DNA from: Lachnospiraceae bacterium
GTDB taxonomy: Bacteria > Bacillota > Clostridia > Lachnospirales > Lachnospiraceae
DNA length: 64,000 nt
Reading direction: 5' to 3'
NCBI GenBank assembly: GCA_900168235.1
Contig: FUZG01000001.1
Location: forward strand, 186,001 to 250,000
Shown here: positions 16,770-25,290 of the stretch, piece after piece
Layout of the letters: the number at the start of each line of letters is the position of its first letter
Numbering within the stretch: position 1 is the first letter of the stretch
Position numbers and translations under genes: made by a program
The notes under the pieces: model-generated
Told to the model about the DNA's origin: nothing
Seen by the model: only the letters and a program-made list of their open reading frames with translations
Databases searched by the model: none

Positions 16770-18671
16770 TTATCGAATCATCTCGATCACTTCTGTGCTT
16801 TCATTTACGTCTGTACCCGGAATGATGCGGATATCTCTGAACTGGTCAACGTTTGATACGATGACCGGAGTAATGAGGTCATAGCCCTCTTTTTTGATGG
16901 CATCAATATCAAAGGATACGATAGGATCACCCTTTTTGAGCTTGTCGCCTGTCTTTGCATGCTGCTCAAAGTGCTTACCCTGAAGCTCTACTGTATTGAG
17001 ACCGATGTGGATCATTACCTCTGCGCCGTTATTAAGGAGCAGTCCTACTGCATGCTTTGTCGGGAATACGAGAGACACTGAGCAGTCTTCCGGCGCACGG
17101 ACGATGCCTTCTGTAGGATTTACGGCAAATCCCTTTCCAAGTGACTCTGATGAAAATACTTCGTCATTTACTTCTTTGATATCGGCAAACTTTCCAAGAA
17201 CGGGAGAAGTCATTGTGTGAGTCTCACCGCCAAGAACAGGCTTCTGCTCCTCAACTGCTGCAGGAGTTTCTGCTGTATCAGCCTTGTCATCTTCAAATCC
17301 AACGATGTATGTAAGTGCTGCTGCGCCGAAGAACGCTACTGCGATACCGAGAAGGTATGCAGCGAACTGTCCGAGAGATGTTCCCTCTCCGTAGTAGGAC
17401 ATGATAGTAAGGATACCGTTATTTGCGAATCCTGTGTTTACTGCGTGTCCGAGACCCATTACCGCACCACCGCAGGCACCTGCGATAACTGCACAGATCA
17501 TCGGCTTCTTGAGTCTAAGGTTACATCCGTAGATCGCAGGCTCTGTGATACCTACAAGAAATGCGGATATAGTAGCTGCACCGGCTACCTGCTTTGTGTT
17601 GTTGTTTCTGGACTTCAGCATTACGCCGAGTGCTGCACCTGCCTGTGAGAAGTTTGCAGAACCTGCAAAGCACATAAGTGTATTTGTTCCGCTGATAGCC
17701 ACGTCGTTAAGTCCGATGGGAAGGAGCGCACGGTGTGCACCAAAGATAACACATACTCCCCAAAGACCGCCGACTACGATACCGCCGAGAAGCGGGCTGA
17801 ATCCGTAAAGTGCTGTGTAGAGCCACTGGATAGCATAACCGATGTATATACCTACAGGTCCTACAACTACAAGTGTTATCGGAAGCATAACGATAAGGCT
17901 AACACCCGGTACGAGGATAACCTGAAGTATCTCAGGAACCACCTTTTTCAGGGCTTTCTCAAGGAAGTGAAGAACAATAACAGCCAGTATTATAGGAATA
18001 ACCGACTCTGTATAGCTGAAAACCTTTGTAGATTCACCGATCGTGAACGCCTTTTTTATAACAGGCAGTCCAAAAATGGATGAAGGGTTCTCTACGTCCT
18101 GGATCAGGGCATCGATGACCGGATGGCAGAGGAATCCGCCGAGTACCATGGCGATGACCTGGTTGCACTTGATAGCCTTTGTTGCTGTATATGCCAGGAA
18201 TATAGGCATAAAGTAGAAAATAATGTTGCTGGCTGTATTTAAGATTATATATGTACTTGCCTCTGCGTCTACCCAGCCAAGTCTGGATGCTGCAGAAAGG
18301 AGACCCTTTATAAGGCCTGCCGCAGCGATTGCGGGTACGATCGGTGTGAAGATCTTTGAAATGGTCTGCAGTACAACGTTGATGAATGAGCCGTTCTCAA
18401 CGGAGATATCGCTTCCCTCTTCTCCTACAGGCACCATCTTGATCATTTCGTCATAGACTTTATTGACCTTGCTTCCAAGTACAACCTGGAACTGTCCTCC
18501 TGCCTCAACGACCTGAATAACGCCTTCTCTTCTCTCTACCTTTGCCTTATCAGCCTTTGAGCTGTCCTTCAGGACAAATCTCAGACGGGTAAAGCAATGT
18601 GTCAGATCTTTTACATTTTCTTTTCCGCCGACATCTTTCAGGATTTCAGCTGCGATCTTGTTGTAATCCAT
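16770..18671 (-). CDS. bglP: Beta-glucoside-specific PTS enzyme IIBCA
   Basis: This membrane permease phosphorylates its sugar during uptake. It has 633 residues in the order EIIB (about 1-85, phospho-Cys26 in THCFTRLRF), EIIC (about 105-460, ten or so helices with GITEPAIYG), and EIIA (about 480-630, active His in VMIHIGLNTVEL). The BCA order and length match BglF/BglP. It is the first gene of the leftward operon; a RAT/terminator switch occupies its leader. Regulation by the operon's own LicT-type antiterminator and by PTS phosphorylation is expected from the family. Confidence 0.93.
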   Translation of the reverse strand: MDYNKIAAEILKDVGGKENVKDLTHCFTRLRFVLKDSSKADKAKVERREGVIQVVEAGGQFQVVLGSKVNKVYDEMIKMVPVGEEGSDISVENGSFINVVLQTISKIFTPIVPAIAAAGLIKGLLSAASRLGWVDAEASTYIILNTASNIIFYFMPIFLAYTATKAIKCNQVIAMVLGGFLCHPVIDALIQDVENPSSIFGLPVIKKAFTIGESTKVFSYTESVIPIILAVIVLHFLEKALKKVVPEILQVILVPGVSLIVMLPITLVVVGPVGIYIGYAIQWLYTALYGFSPLLGGIVVGGLWGVCVIFGAHRALLPIGLNDVAISGTNTLMCFAGSANFSQAGAALGVMLKSRNNNTKQVAGAATISAFLVGITEPAIYGCNLRLKKPMICAVIAGACGGAVMGLGHAVNTGFANNGILTIMSYYGEGTSLGQFAAYLLGIAVAFFGAAALTYIVGFEDDKADTAETPAAVEEQKPVLGGETHTMTSPVLGKFADIKEVNDEVFSSESLGKGFAVNPTEGIVRAPEDCSVSLVFPTKHAVGLLLNNGAEVMIHIGLNTVELQGKHFEQHAKTGDKLKKGDPIVSFDIDAIKKEGYDLITPVIVSNVDQFRDIRIIPGTDVNESTEVIEMIR

Positions 18672-18727
18672 ATCTTCCTCCCAATGATATACATTCCCCG
18701 GACGTGTAAAGGAAATTAGGAAATAAA

Positions 18728-18796
18728 AAAAGACCTGAAAGAAAATACCTGAACCGCTCCTATGGAGCCATCCACGTTAATTCGATCAGATCTTGC
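18728..18796 (-). terminator. Leader terminator of the bgl operon, overlapping the RAT
   Basis: On the minus strand AAGATCTGA (18794-18786) pairs over nine positions, one a G-U, with TCAGGTCTT (18738-18730), followed by seven Ts. The 5' arm lies within the 3' end of the RAT, so the two structures are mutually exclusive. A small inner hairpin (GCTCC/GGAGC) lies between the arms. Confidence 0.85.
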
Positions 18797-18820
18797 CTGC
18801 ATTACCAGTAACACGTCCTT
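18788..18820 (-). promoter_or_regulatory. Ribonucleic antiterminator (RAT) target of LicT
   Basis: On the minus strand the leader contains GGACGTGTTACTGGTAATGC followed by AGGCAAGAT. This matches the BglG/LicT RAT pattern of GGAT-type, GTTACTG and GCAGGCAAGA blocks. Binding by LicT would stabilise this hairpin and prevent the overlapping terminator. Confidence 0.85.
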
Positions 18821-19038
18821 AATATTTTGTTAGCAAAGACATCTTATCATGTGTTTTAAATATATACAACGATTAACGATCATTTAATGTCTTTTTGTTA
18901 CGGTTTGACAGATTATGTTTCGTATATTTGTGTATTTTTTCGCACTTTCAGACAATATATGAATGTTTTACGATCGTTTTCGTTGTGACATGATTTTTTA
19001 TATAGTTAAATATTTAAGTGCATCATCTCTGTTCATAA
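18821..19038. other. AT-rich promoter region of the bgl operon
   Basis: No gene is seen. On the minus strand a GATAAGAT-type -10 sequence lies about 30 bases before the RAT, with AT-rich DNA upstream. No clear catabolite-repression site was identified by eye. Confidence 0.4.
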
Positions 19039-19039
19039 G

Positions 19040-19076
19040 AAAAAAGGTGTGATGAAATTTTCACCACACCTAAAAA
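19040..19076 (-). terminator. Terminator of the PilZ gene
   Basis: AGGTGTGATGAAA and TTTCACCACACCT form a stem with one or two mismatches; on the minus strand the stem is followed by TTTTTTCTT. It lies just past the PilZ stop codon. Confidence 0.75.
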
Positions 19077-19078
19077 AT

Positions 19079-19747
19079 TTATCCGTATATTTTTAACCTG
19101 TGAGCCTGTTTCCTGTTTATATATCCGGAAACCATTGTCGATGACCGCGTGAGCCTGCATCCTGCAAGTATCTCACCGTTTTCCATCTCCATAGTCCTGA
19201 TGCACACAGCCCTGAGCTTAAAATTCTCACCGTTCTCATCATCCTTAAATACGATGGTAAATTTCTCGCCCTTAGCCTTTTCAGGGTCTAAAACCTCTAT
19301 TCTCGGGAATGTAAATGCAATACCTGTTGCGGAGATGTCTCTCATACGTCCTGTGACCTTGCCTTCGCCATTAAAGAATGATGATGAAAGTGTACAGGGA
19401 GAGTAAACAGGTACACGGAAAGCACCGCGTCTTGTTGCCATCACGCTCTCAGCCATACAGATTATTACATACATTCTTTCAGGTTTCCTCATGTAGACCA
19501 ATGTAACATTCGGCCAGGAAACACATTTTTCTTCTTTATCCTTATGAAGATATATAGTAAAGCTCTTGTCGGGGCAGTTCATATTTACGATCTTGTCTTC
19601 CCACTCCGACGCTGTCACCATTGCATATATCCTTCCGGACTTTGTAACTCCGGTACGGATAACATTAGAATAGAGATCAACCTGTCTTTCTCCATCGGTT
19701 GCACGGATCATTATTTCTGCATTTTCTTCTAGTTCATTTAAGTACAT
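19079..19747 (-). CDS. PilZ-domain c-di-GMP receptor (YcgR-like)
   Basis: This is a cytoplasmic protein of 222 residues. The ATG at 19747 is preferred over a GTG nine bases upstream because AGAGGG is correctly spaced only for the ATG. The N-terminal half (about 1-100) resembles the YcgR N-terminal beta domain. The C-terminal PilZ domain begins with TRRGAFRVPV (the RxxxR c-di-GMP motif) and continues with DISATGIAF (the D/NxSxxG motif), so ligand binding should be intact. It stands alone with its own terminator. Function is probably control of motility or surface behaviour; a diguanylate cyclase gene is at 39.2-41.2 kb. Confidence 0.88.
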   Translation of the reverse strand: MYLNELEENAEIMIRATDGERQVDLYSNVIRTGVTKSGRIYAMVTASEWEDKIVNMNCPDKSFTIYLHKDKEEKCVSWPNVTLVYMRKPERMYVIICMAESVMATRRGAFRVPVYSPCTLSSSFFNGEGKVTGRMRDISATGIAFTFPRIEVLDPEKAKGEKFTIVFKDDENGENFKLRAVCIRTMEMENGEILAGCRLTRSSTMVSGYINRKQAHRLKIYG

Positions 19748-19898
19748 AATCTGCACACCCTCTGCCGAAACAAACGGCTAAAAATACTACGAACTCTCAG
19801 CACATTTCTCAGATAGGTCGTATTATACTAATTTTGTATACAGTGTGCAAGGTTGTTTTTAATGTTTTTTTTATTGTGCGTTAATTTTTTAACCCGGG

Positions 19899-20921
19899 TT
19901 ACGGAGCCAGCTCTTTTACCGAACTTCCTTCTATCAGATGAGTATTAAGGATTATGTTTACGAAATCCTTTTCCTCGTCTGAAACAGGCTTCTTTTTCTC
20001 ATGTATACGCTTCATCAGGATCTCTACTCCCTTTACTCCAAAACGTTCCATGGGCTGTTCTACCGCTGTGAGGCTGGTCTTTAAAACCTGCGAAAGGATG
20101 AGATTATCGAAACCTACAACAGAGATCTCATCAGGATATATGATCTTTGCCTCGTTCATTGCCATCACTACACCGAGATTTAGCTCATAATTTGCGGAAA
20201 ATACGGCTGTAGGACGATCTTTCATGCGGATTATCTCATTCATGGCTTTATAGCCGTATTCCATACTGAGCTCACCTACAAACGAGTAATCACTTCTGAT
20301 TTCAAGCCCGGCGTCTTCCATGGCATCTCTATAGCCTTTTAAGCGCTCATTTGAAGTATATGACGAATTTGATCCGATCATCGCGATCTTTGTATGACCG
20401 TGGCGGATAAGATAGCCTACAGCAAGCGCTGCGGACTCACGGTTATTTATCGTTACGCTGTCAAAGGTCCTGTCCTTAAACTTTCCGTCAAGGAGTACCG
20501 CAGGTATCTCAGCCTTTACAGCGTCCGCCAATACAGATGAATCCATGGACGAAGGCACCATGATGATACCGTCTACCTTCTTATTTACGAGGAAACGGAT
20601 ATTTGCCTTTTCTTTTTTTACATCATTTGCCGCATCCACTACCATCATTCCATAGCCGAACCGGCTAAGTTCACGCCCTATATGGTGGATAAGGATACCG
20701 TTAAACATATCTGCTATGTCATAAACACTGACTCCGATAGTCCTGGTGCTATTGGTCACAAGTCCCCTGGCGATCTCATTCACTTCATAATGAAGCTTAT
20801 TTATGGCGGCTTCGATCTTTTTCCTGTTTTCAGGCAGCACATTTCCGCCGTTTAGATACTTGGAAATGGTCGCAAGTGAAAGTCCGGTTTCTTCTTTTAT
20901 ATCTTTTATCGTTGCTGGCAT
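19899..20921 (-). CDS. LacI-family transcriptional regulator
   Basis: This 340-residue DNA-binding protein has a LacI helix-turn-helix at residues 4-26 (TIKDIKEETGLSLATISKYLNGG) and hinge, followed by a periplasmic-binding-protein-like effector domain with the C-terminal motif EISVVGFDN. GAGGGAAAT precedes the ATG. It lies downstream of the anion permease/ROK kinase operon, separated by a terminator, so it is a separate transcript but may regulate those genes. Effector unknown, probably a sugar or sugar phosphate. Confidence 0.92.
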   Translation of the reverse strand: MPATIKDIKEETGLSLATISKYLNGGNVLPENRKKIEAAINKLHYEVNEIARGLVTNSTRTIGVSVYDIADMFNGILIHHIGRELSRFGYGMMVVDAANDVKKEKANIRFLVNKKVDGIIMVPSSMDSSVLADAVKAEIPAVLLDGKFKDRTFDSVTINNRESAALAVGYLIRHGHTKIAMIGSNSSYTSNERLKGYRDAMEDAGLEIRSDYSFVGELSMEYGYKAMNEIIRMKDRPTAVFSANYELNLGVVMAMNEAKIIYPDEISVVGFDNLILSQVLKTSLTAVEQPMERFGVKGVEILMKRIHEKKKPVSDEEKDFVNIILNTHLIEGSSVKELAP

Positions 20922-20974
20922 TGATTTCCCTCATTTTTTAGCTTATAGGACTTCTAACAGGCTCTCCTATATTT

Positions 20975-21004
20975 AAAAAAGCAGCCGGCTTAATAAACCG
21001 GCCA
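20975..21004 (-). terminator. Terminator of the permease/ROK operon
   Basis: GCCGG (20984-20988) pairs with CCGGC (20998-21002) with flanking complementary bases; on the minus strand the stem is followed by TGCTTTTTTAAA. Confidence 0.75.
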
Positions 21005-21032
21005 CTCCCCATTAGCTGTCTTGTTTAAAATT

Positions 21033-22142
21033 TTATGCTATCACTGCATGAAGCGCAAGCATCACTATAAGAAAAATGACATTCATGCCTGTAAAGACCA
21101 TGAAATATCTGCCGGCTTTATCTTTATTTTCGCCGGTATATGCTTTATATGATATAAGACTCGCCATCGATGCGATCAGCGTTCCGAGACCGCCTACATT
21201 TACTCCTGTAAGCAATGCTTTCTGGTCATTTGCAAAGTCAGAAAGCATGAGGGTTGCCGGAACATTGCTTATGAACTGGCTGGTGAGAACCGCTACAGGA
21301 AATTCACTTCCGTCCATGACCGAACGGAGAAACACCCTGATCTCCGGTATCTTTCCCATATTTCCGGTAAAGATAAAGAAACCAATGAATGTGAGGAGCA
21401 GGATGTAATCTGCCTGCATGAGGATCTTGTAATCCATCCCCGCTACTACTATGAGAACCGCTGCCGCGAGTACATACCAGGGGATAACCCTCAACACCGT
21501 CAGCAGAGCTGCCAAAAAGAGCACAGAGTATATAATGATCTGTTTTGGACTGCCAAATGACTTTGTGACATTGAAATCATCCCCGATATTGATAGCCTCA
21601 TTCTTTTTCGGAAGTGCCGCGAGACTGACTGCCAATAGCACAAATGCTGCCGCAGTATATGGAAACATGGTTGATGCAAATTCCACTATACTCATACCTG
21701 TTAATCCGTACATATATAGATTCTGAGGATTTCCGATAGGAGTGAACATGCTTCCAAGGTTTGCGGCTATCGTCTGGAGCACCACCACCAGGATCATCAT
21801 GTCGTCCCTCTTGCAGCTATGCAGGATCATCATTGCAAACGGGACAAAGGTGATCAGTGCCACATCGTTTGTTATCAACATACTTCCGACAAAGCACATT
21901 AAAATGAGAACCGCTGCGAGCTGCCAGCCGGTCCTCACTTTTTTTAATAGTATTTCTGCTATTTTTTCAAAAACGGAGTTCTCTCTGAACCCCTGGATCA
22001 CTACCATGAGCGACCACAGTATTCCGAGAGAACGCCAGTCGATATATCCTGCATACTCTGCTGACGGCTTTACAAAAAATGCTGATATTGCTGCAAGGAT
22101 CCATGCCGCCGTGAGAACGGGATCTATCTTAATTTTTTTCAT
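21033..22142 (-). CDS. SLC13/ArsB-type (citrate/anion) permease
   Basis: This is a polytopic membrane protein of 369 residues with about ten hydrophobic helices. The motif MLITNDVALITFVPF and, further on, LGSMFTPIGNPQNLYMYG are the paired re-entrant SxxND and GNPQN loops characteristic of the ion transporter superfamily (CitMHS/ArsB/DASS), which moves di- or tricarboxylates or oxyanions. The pore repeats appear as TSQFISNVPATLM in the second half. It overlaps the ROK kinase gene by 14 bases, so both are translated from one leftward mRNA. Substrate cannot be told from sequence. Confidence 0.85.
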   Translation of the reverse strand: MKKIKIDPVLTAAWILAAISAFFVKPSAEYAGYIDWRSLGILWSLMVVIQGFRENSVFEKIAEILLKKVRTGWQLAAVLILMCFVGSMLITNDVALITFVPFAMMILHSCKRDDMMILVVVLQTIAANLGSMFTPIGNPQNLYMYGLTGMSIVEFASTMFPYTAAAFVLLAVSLAALPKKNEAINIGDDFNVTKSFGSPKQIIIYSVLFLAALLTVLRVIPWYVLAAAVLIVVAGMDYKILMQADYILLLTFIGFFIFTGNMGKIPEIRVFLRSVMDGSEFPVAVLTSQFISNVPATLMLSDFANDQKALLTGVNVGGLGTLIASMASLISYKAYTGENKDKAGRYFMVFTGMNVIFLIVMLALHAVIA

Positions 22143-23007
22143 ACGCTTTCTGACCTATTACTGCTGCGCCGAGAATACCCTGATTATCGTTAAGGCTCTG
22201 GCACACTATATATTTTTCCGGATCTTTTGTCTGCTCTGTCTGGATGTATCCGTTGTTTAATTCCTTAAACTGCTTCCAGACTTCCGGCAGGAGCACATCT
22301 GCCTGATGCATGACACCGCCGCCGAGGATTATAAGCTCGGGAGATACCACTGACATGATATTTATCATTGCCTGTGCGATGTAGTAACCCTGAAGCTCCC
22401 ACACTTCCTTACGGTCAACGAGCTCTTTTCCTCCTTTGCCCCATCTCTTTATAAGAGACGGACCGCAGCAGAGGCCCTCGAAACAATTCGGATGAGCAAA
22501 GCATACGCCCTGCTTCATTGGATCTTTCTCGCTCATGCTGAGGAGCATATGACCTGCCTCAGGATGGAGCATACCGTGAACCAGCTCGCCGTTTACCATG
22601 ATGCCGGCGCCGACACCTGTACCGATAGTGAAGTATACAACGTTTTTATAGTTCTTTCCAATACCAAATGTTGTCTCACCTATAAGTGAACCATTTACGT
22701 CTGTGTCAAAACCGATGGGAACATTTAACCCTTTGAAATAACCCGCAACATCGGCATTTCTCCACGGAACCTTCGGCGTCATGAGGACTTTTCCCCATGT
22801 AGGTGATCCTTCTCTCACATCGGCAGGTCCAAAGCACGCGATGCCGAGGCAGTCTATATTTTTCTTTTCAAAGTATTCGTAAAGCTTCGGCAGTGTTTCT
22901 TCCGGTGTGGTTGTGGGAAATGACTCCTGTTCAAGGACATTTCCGTTTTCATCACATACCGCACATACCATTTTTGTTCCGCCTGCTTCTAATGCACCAA
23001 GTCTCAT
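22129..23007 (-). CDS. ROK-family sugar kinase, fructokinase type
   Basis: This cytoplasmic kinase of 292 residues has the phosphate-binding LEAGGTK near residue 6, IGTGVGAGIMVNG near 128, and the ROK zinc site CFAHPNCFEGLCCGPS together with the HPEAGH motif. This pattern is shared with Bacillus YdhR/GmuE-type fructokinases, so ATP-dependent fructose or mannose phosphorylation is the likely activity. It is the first gene of the unit, followed by the overlapping permease. An imperfect palindrome GACAAATTGTGTC at 23043-23055 upstream could be an operator. The pairing of a sugar kinase with an anion permease is not an obvious pathway. Confidence 0.88.
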   Translation of the reverse strand: MRLGALEAGGTKMVCAVCDENGNVLEQESFPTTTPEETLPKLYEYFEKKNIDCLGIACFGPADVREGSPTWGKVLMTPKVPWRNADVAGYFKGLNVPIGFDTDVNGSLIGETTFGIGKNYKNVVYFTIGTGVGAGIMVNGELVHGMLHPEAGHMLLSMSEKDPMKQGVCFAHPNCFEGLCCGPSLIKRWGKGGKELVDRKEVWELQGYYIAQAMINIMSVVSPELIILGGGVMHQADVLLPEVWKQFKELNNGYIQTEQTKDPEKYIVCQSLNDNQGILGAAVIGQKAYEKN

Positions 23008-23081
23008 ATTTAACCTCCTCTATAAAACACTGATCTACACCTGACAAATTGTGTCGAATATCTGTTGTAAATTCTTTATTT

Positions 23082-23597
23082 TTACAGTTCTCTTACGATT
23101 TCTTCAAGCGGCTTCTTATTTGTGTGATTCGGAAGGGGTTCGAAACCGTCTGCTGCGTATCCGATAGGCATAAAGAGAACTACATGCTCATCCTCCGGCA
23201 GTCCGAATACTTCTTTTGCTTTTGATACGGACACCCTGTTTACCCAGCATGTGCTGAGCCCCTGCTCCAGCGCCTCATACATGATATGAGTTGCCACGAT
23301 AGCGCAGTCTTCTGCTCCGGAGTTGATACCGTCTTCCTCCGGATACGGATATGCTTCTTTTATATCATAGGAGAGCATCAGGCAGATCGGTGCTCCATAC
23401 ACGCAGGGTGTAAGTTCCTGTGCTTTTTTCATCGCATCTTCTGATTTCAGCACATATATACGTATGCACTGCGCATTTCTGGATGTCGGTGCCTTTCCCG
23501 CAACTTCCAGCACTTTCTGCAGTTTTTCCGGCTCTACCGCCTTATCGCTGAATTTCTTTACCGAAAAACGCGCTGCTGTCATTTCTTCAAATGTCAT
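23082..23597 (-). CDS. Nitroreductase-family FMN oxidoreductase
   Basis: This flavoenzyme has 171 residues, the compact length of many clostridial nitroreductases. The N-terminal FMN phosphate motif appears as ARFSVKKFSDKAV and the substrate/dimer region as APTSRNAQ. The central GAEDCAIVATHIMYEALEQGLSTCWV is the long family helix, and FMPIGYAAD is near the C-terminus. It stands alone; GGAGG-like bases precede the ATG. Physiological substrate unknown. Confidence 0.9.
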   Translation of the reverse strand: MTFEEMTAARFSVKKFSDKAVEPEKLQKVLEVAGKAPTSRNAQCIRIYVLKSEDAMKKAQELTPCVYGAPICLMLSYDIKEAYPYPEEDGINSGAEDCAIVATHIMYEALEQGLSTCWVNRVSVSKAKEVFGLPEDEHVVLFMPIGYAADGFEPLPNHTNKKPLEEIVREL

Positions 23598-23690
23598 TCT
23601 GATACCTCCCGAGTTTTTTATCTCAACTCATTGTACTACAATTACTTGCACATGTGCTTTACGATTTACGGCTTTTGTTATACTGTTATT

Positions 23691-23920
23691 AGGTTTCTGC
23701 TACTGTTCAATCAAAAAGTGACGGAAGTGGAGAGCGTTGTTTCCAACACATTGGAACCGACACGACAGTGAGCTAACTGCTGACTCCGACATAAGCACGC
23801 AGGACATTCGCTGTCGGAATAGCTATTGCCCTGCGTGCCAAGTCTCCGTAAGCAGTGGATCTCACCTGTGCGGTTCTTTAAGGGATGCTTATGGAAAGCA
23901 ACGCTCTCCACTTCCTGATA
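23691..23920 (+). ncRNA. ssrS: Candidate 6S RNA (ssrS)
   Basis: A single long imperfect hairpin covers 23723-23915 (193 nt). A 17-bp perfect closing stem pairs 23723-23739 with 23899-23915. Interrupted pairing continues inward (AACCG/CGGTT, ACTGCT/AGCAGT, GACT/AGTC), and a 9-bp apical stem pairs 23795-23803 with 23830-23838. Length and shape (closing stem, internal open region, apical stem) are those of bacterial 6S RNA, which mimics an open promoter and binds RNA polymerase. A TATACT box at 23679-23684 supports rightward transcription. No long coding frame makes sense here. Another structured RNA cannot be excluded. Confidence 0.6.
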
Positions 23921-24079
23921 TTCGTTAAACAGGCAACAGGCAGATGTATTATCATACTAAGCGGGTACTTGGCAGCCGAGGACAGAAGCGCGAGCATAGC
24001 TCAGGCGTGTGTAGCACTGTCTGATGCCGTCCGTTATACGCTAGCAATTAACACCTAATAATAGCCACGAGGATTTGCC

Positions 24080-24928
24080 ATGATAGAAATACACTCCGTT
24101 TCGGATCTTGATAAAAGCGAGTTTTTACCGTATACAAAGCTTAATGAGGCACAGCTCTTACATTTTTTTGAACCTGACGGCGGGATTTTCATTGCTGAAA
24201 GCCCGAAGGTCATAGAGCGTGCTCTGGATTTTGGGTGCCGTCCTATATCGGTTTTGATGGATGGCTCTCATGTTTCACAGCATGAAGAAGCAGCGATACT
24301 ATCGAAAATGTCTGATCTTGATGAGACGATTCCGATATATACCGCTGCCGAAGATATCCTTATGGGCATCACAGGCTTTCAGCTGACGCGGGGTATGCTC
24401 TGCGCCATGCACCGCCCTGCTCTGCCGGACCCGTGGGACATGATAAAAGACGCCTCACGGATCGCTGTTTTAGAAAATGTTGTAAATCCTACAAATATCG
24501 GTGCAATTTTCCGCTCAGCGGCGGCTCTCGGTATCGATGCCGTACTGCTGGCTCCGGGATGCTGTGACCCTCTTACACGCCGTGCTATCCGCGTGAGCAT
24601 GGGAAATGTCTTTCTCCTGCCCTGGACCTGGATCACCGACCCTAAAAATAAAGAAGGTCTCTGGCCTGCTCCGCTTCTGCAAAAACTCCGCGAAGAAGGC
24701 TTTGCATCTGCTGCCATGGCGCTTAAAGACGACTCCCTGCACCTTGATGATGCAAAACTAAAGGGTGAAAAAAAACTCGCTATCCTTCTCGGTAATGAAG
24801 GTAACGGGCTCAGCGATGAAACTATCGCTTCATGCGACTATTCTGTGATCATCCCCATGTCCCATGCCGTTGACTCACTGAACGTAGCCGCCGCAAGCGC
24901 GGTAGCTTTTTGGGAGCTTACAAGGTAA
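24080..24928 (+). CDS. SpoU/TrmH-family RNA 2'-O-methyltransferase
   Basis: This SAM-dependent RNA ribose methyltransferase has 282 residues. A substrate-binding N-terminal region (1-115) precedes the SPOUT knot domain, with motif 1 NVVNPTNIGAIFRSAAALG near 140, motif 2 ILLGNEGNGLS near 232, and motif 3 IPMSHAVDSLNVAAASAVAFWE at the end. Target RNA (rRNA or tRNA) is not deducible. An ACGAGG ribosome site precedes the ATG. It is convergent with the glutaredoxin-like gene, with only three bases between the stops. Confidence 0.92.
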   Translation: MIEIHSVSDLDKSEFLPYTKLNEAQLLHFFEPDGGIFIAESPKVIERALDFGCRPISVLMDGSHVSQHEEAAILSKMSDLDETIPIYTAAEDILMGITGFQLTRGMLCAMHRPALPDPWDMIKDASRIAVLENVVNPTNIGAIFRSAAALGIDAVLLAPGCCDPLTRRAIRVSMGNVFLLPWTWITDPKNKEGLWPAPLLQKLREEGFASAAMALKDDSLHLDDAKLKGEKKLAILLGNEGNGLSDETIASCDYSVIIPMSHAVDSLNVAAASAVAFWELTR

Positions 24929-24931
24929 ACC

Positions 24932-25249
24932 TCAGCAACCCTTTCCGTCAATACTGCATGATGCACCGTTTGACGCCATGCTGACAGGCTCTTTTCCGAG
25001 CTTTTTAAGATATGATTTCCAATCAAGGAATATCTGTCCGTCTTCATCTACACAGGCCGGGATACCGATCCCGCCTGTTCCCCTTATGGGATCAAAAACC
25101 GTATCTGTATCACGAATCTTCAGGAACGCTTTTAAATCAGCAAGTTCCTCTGTGATATCAGCAAATTCGTACTCTATCCCAAGTTCATTAAAATTCTTTT
25201 CGATCTCGGTGCAGTCAGGGCACTTCCTGCTTCCATATACCTTCAGCAT
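24932..25249 (-). CDS. Glutaredoxin-like thiol protein
   Basis: This 105-residue protein starts MLKVYGSRKCPDCTEIE, a thioredoxin-fold first strand with a CPDC redox motif at 10-13. A conserved cis-Pro loop appears as GIGIPACVDEDG. The C-terminal tail carries two further Cys (SCSIDGKGC), an addition beyond the normal glutaredoxin length that could form a second disulfide or bind a ligand. It follows the SpeE-like gene in the same direction, 41 bases downstream, and may belong to that operon. Confidence 0.82.
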   Translation of the reverse strand: MLKVYGSRKCPDCTEIEKNFNELGIEYEFADITEELADLKAFLKIRDTDTVFDPIRGTGGIGIPACVDEDGQIFLDWKSYLKKLGKEPVSMASNGASCSIDGKGC

Positions 25250-25290
25250 ATTTTTGTTCCTTTCTGAGACAATCCGAATCTCAAACAGCT

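Noticed and set aside
23711-23911. Small reading frame on the minus strand across the long hairpin
   Set aside because: It lies wholly within the 6S-like structure, has no ribosome site and an unusual composition; it is explained by the symmetry of the hairpin.
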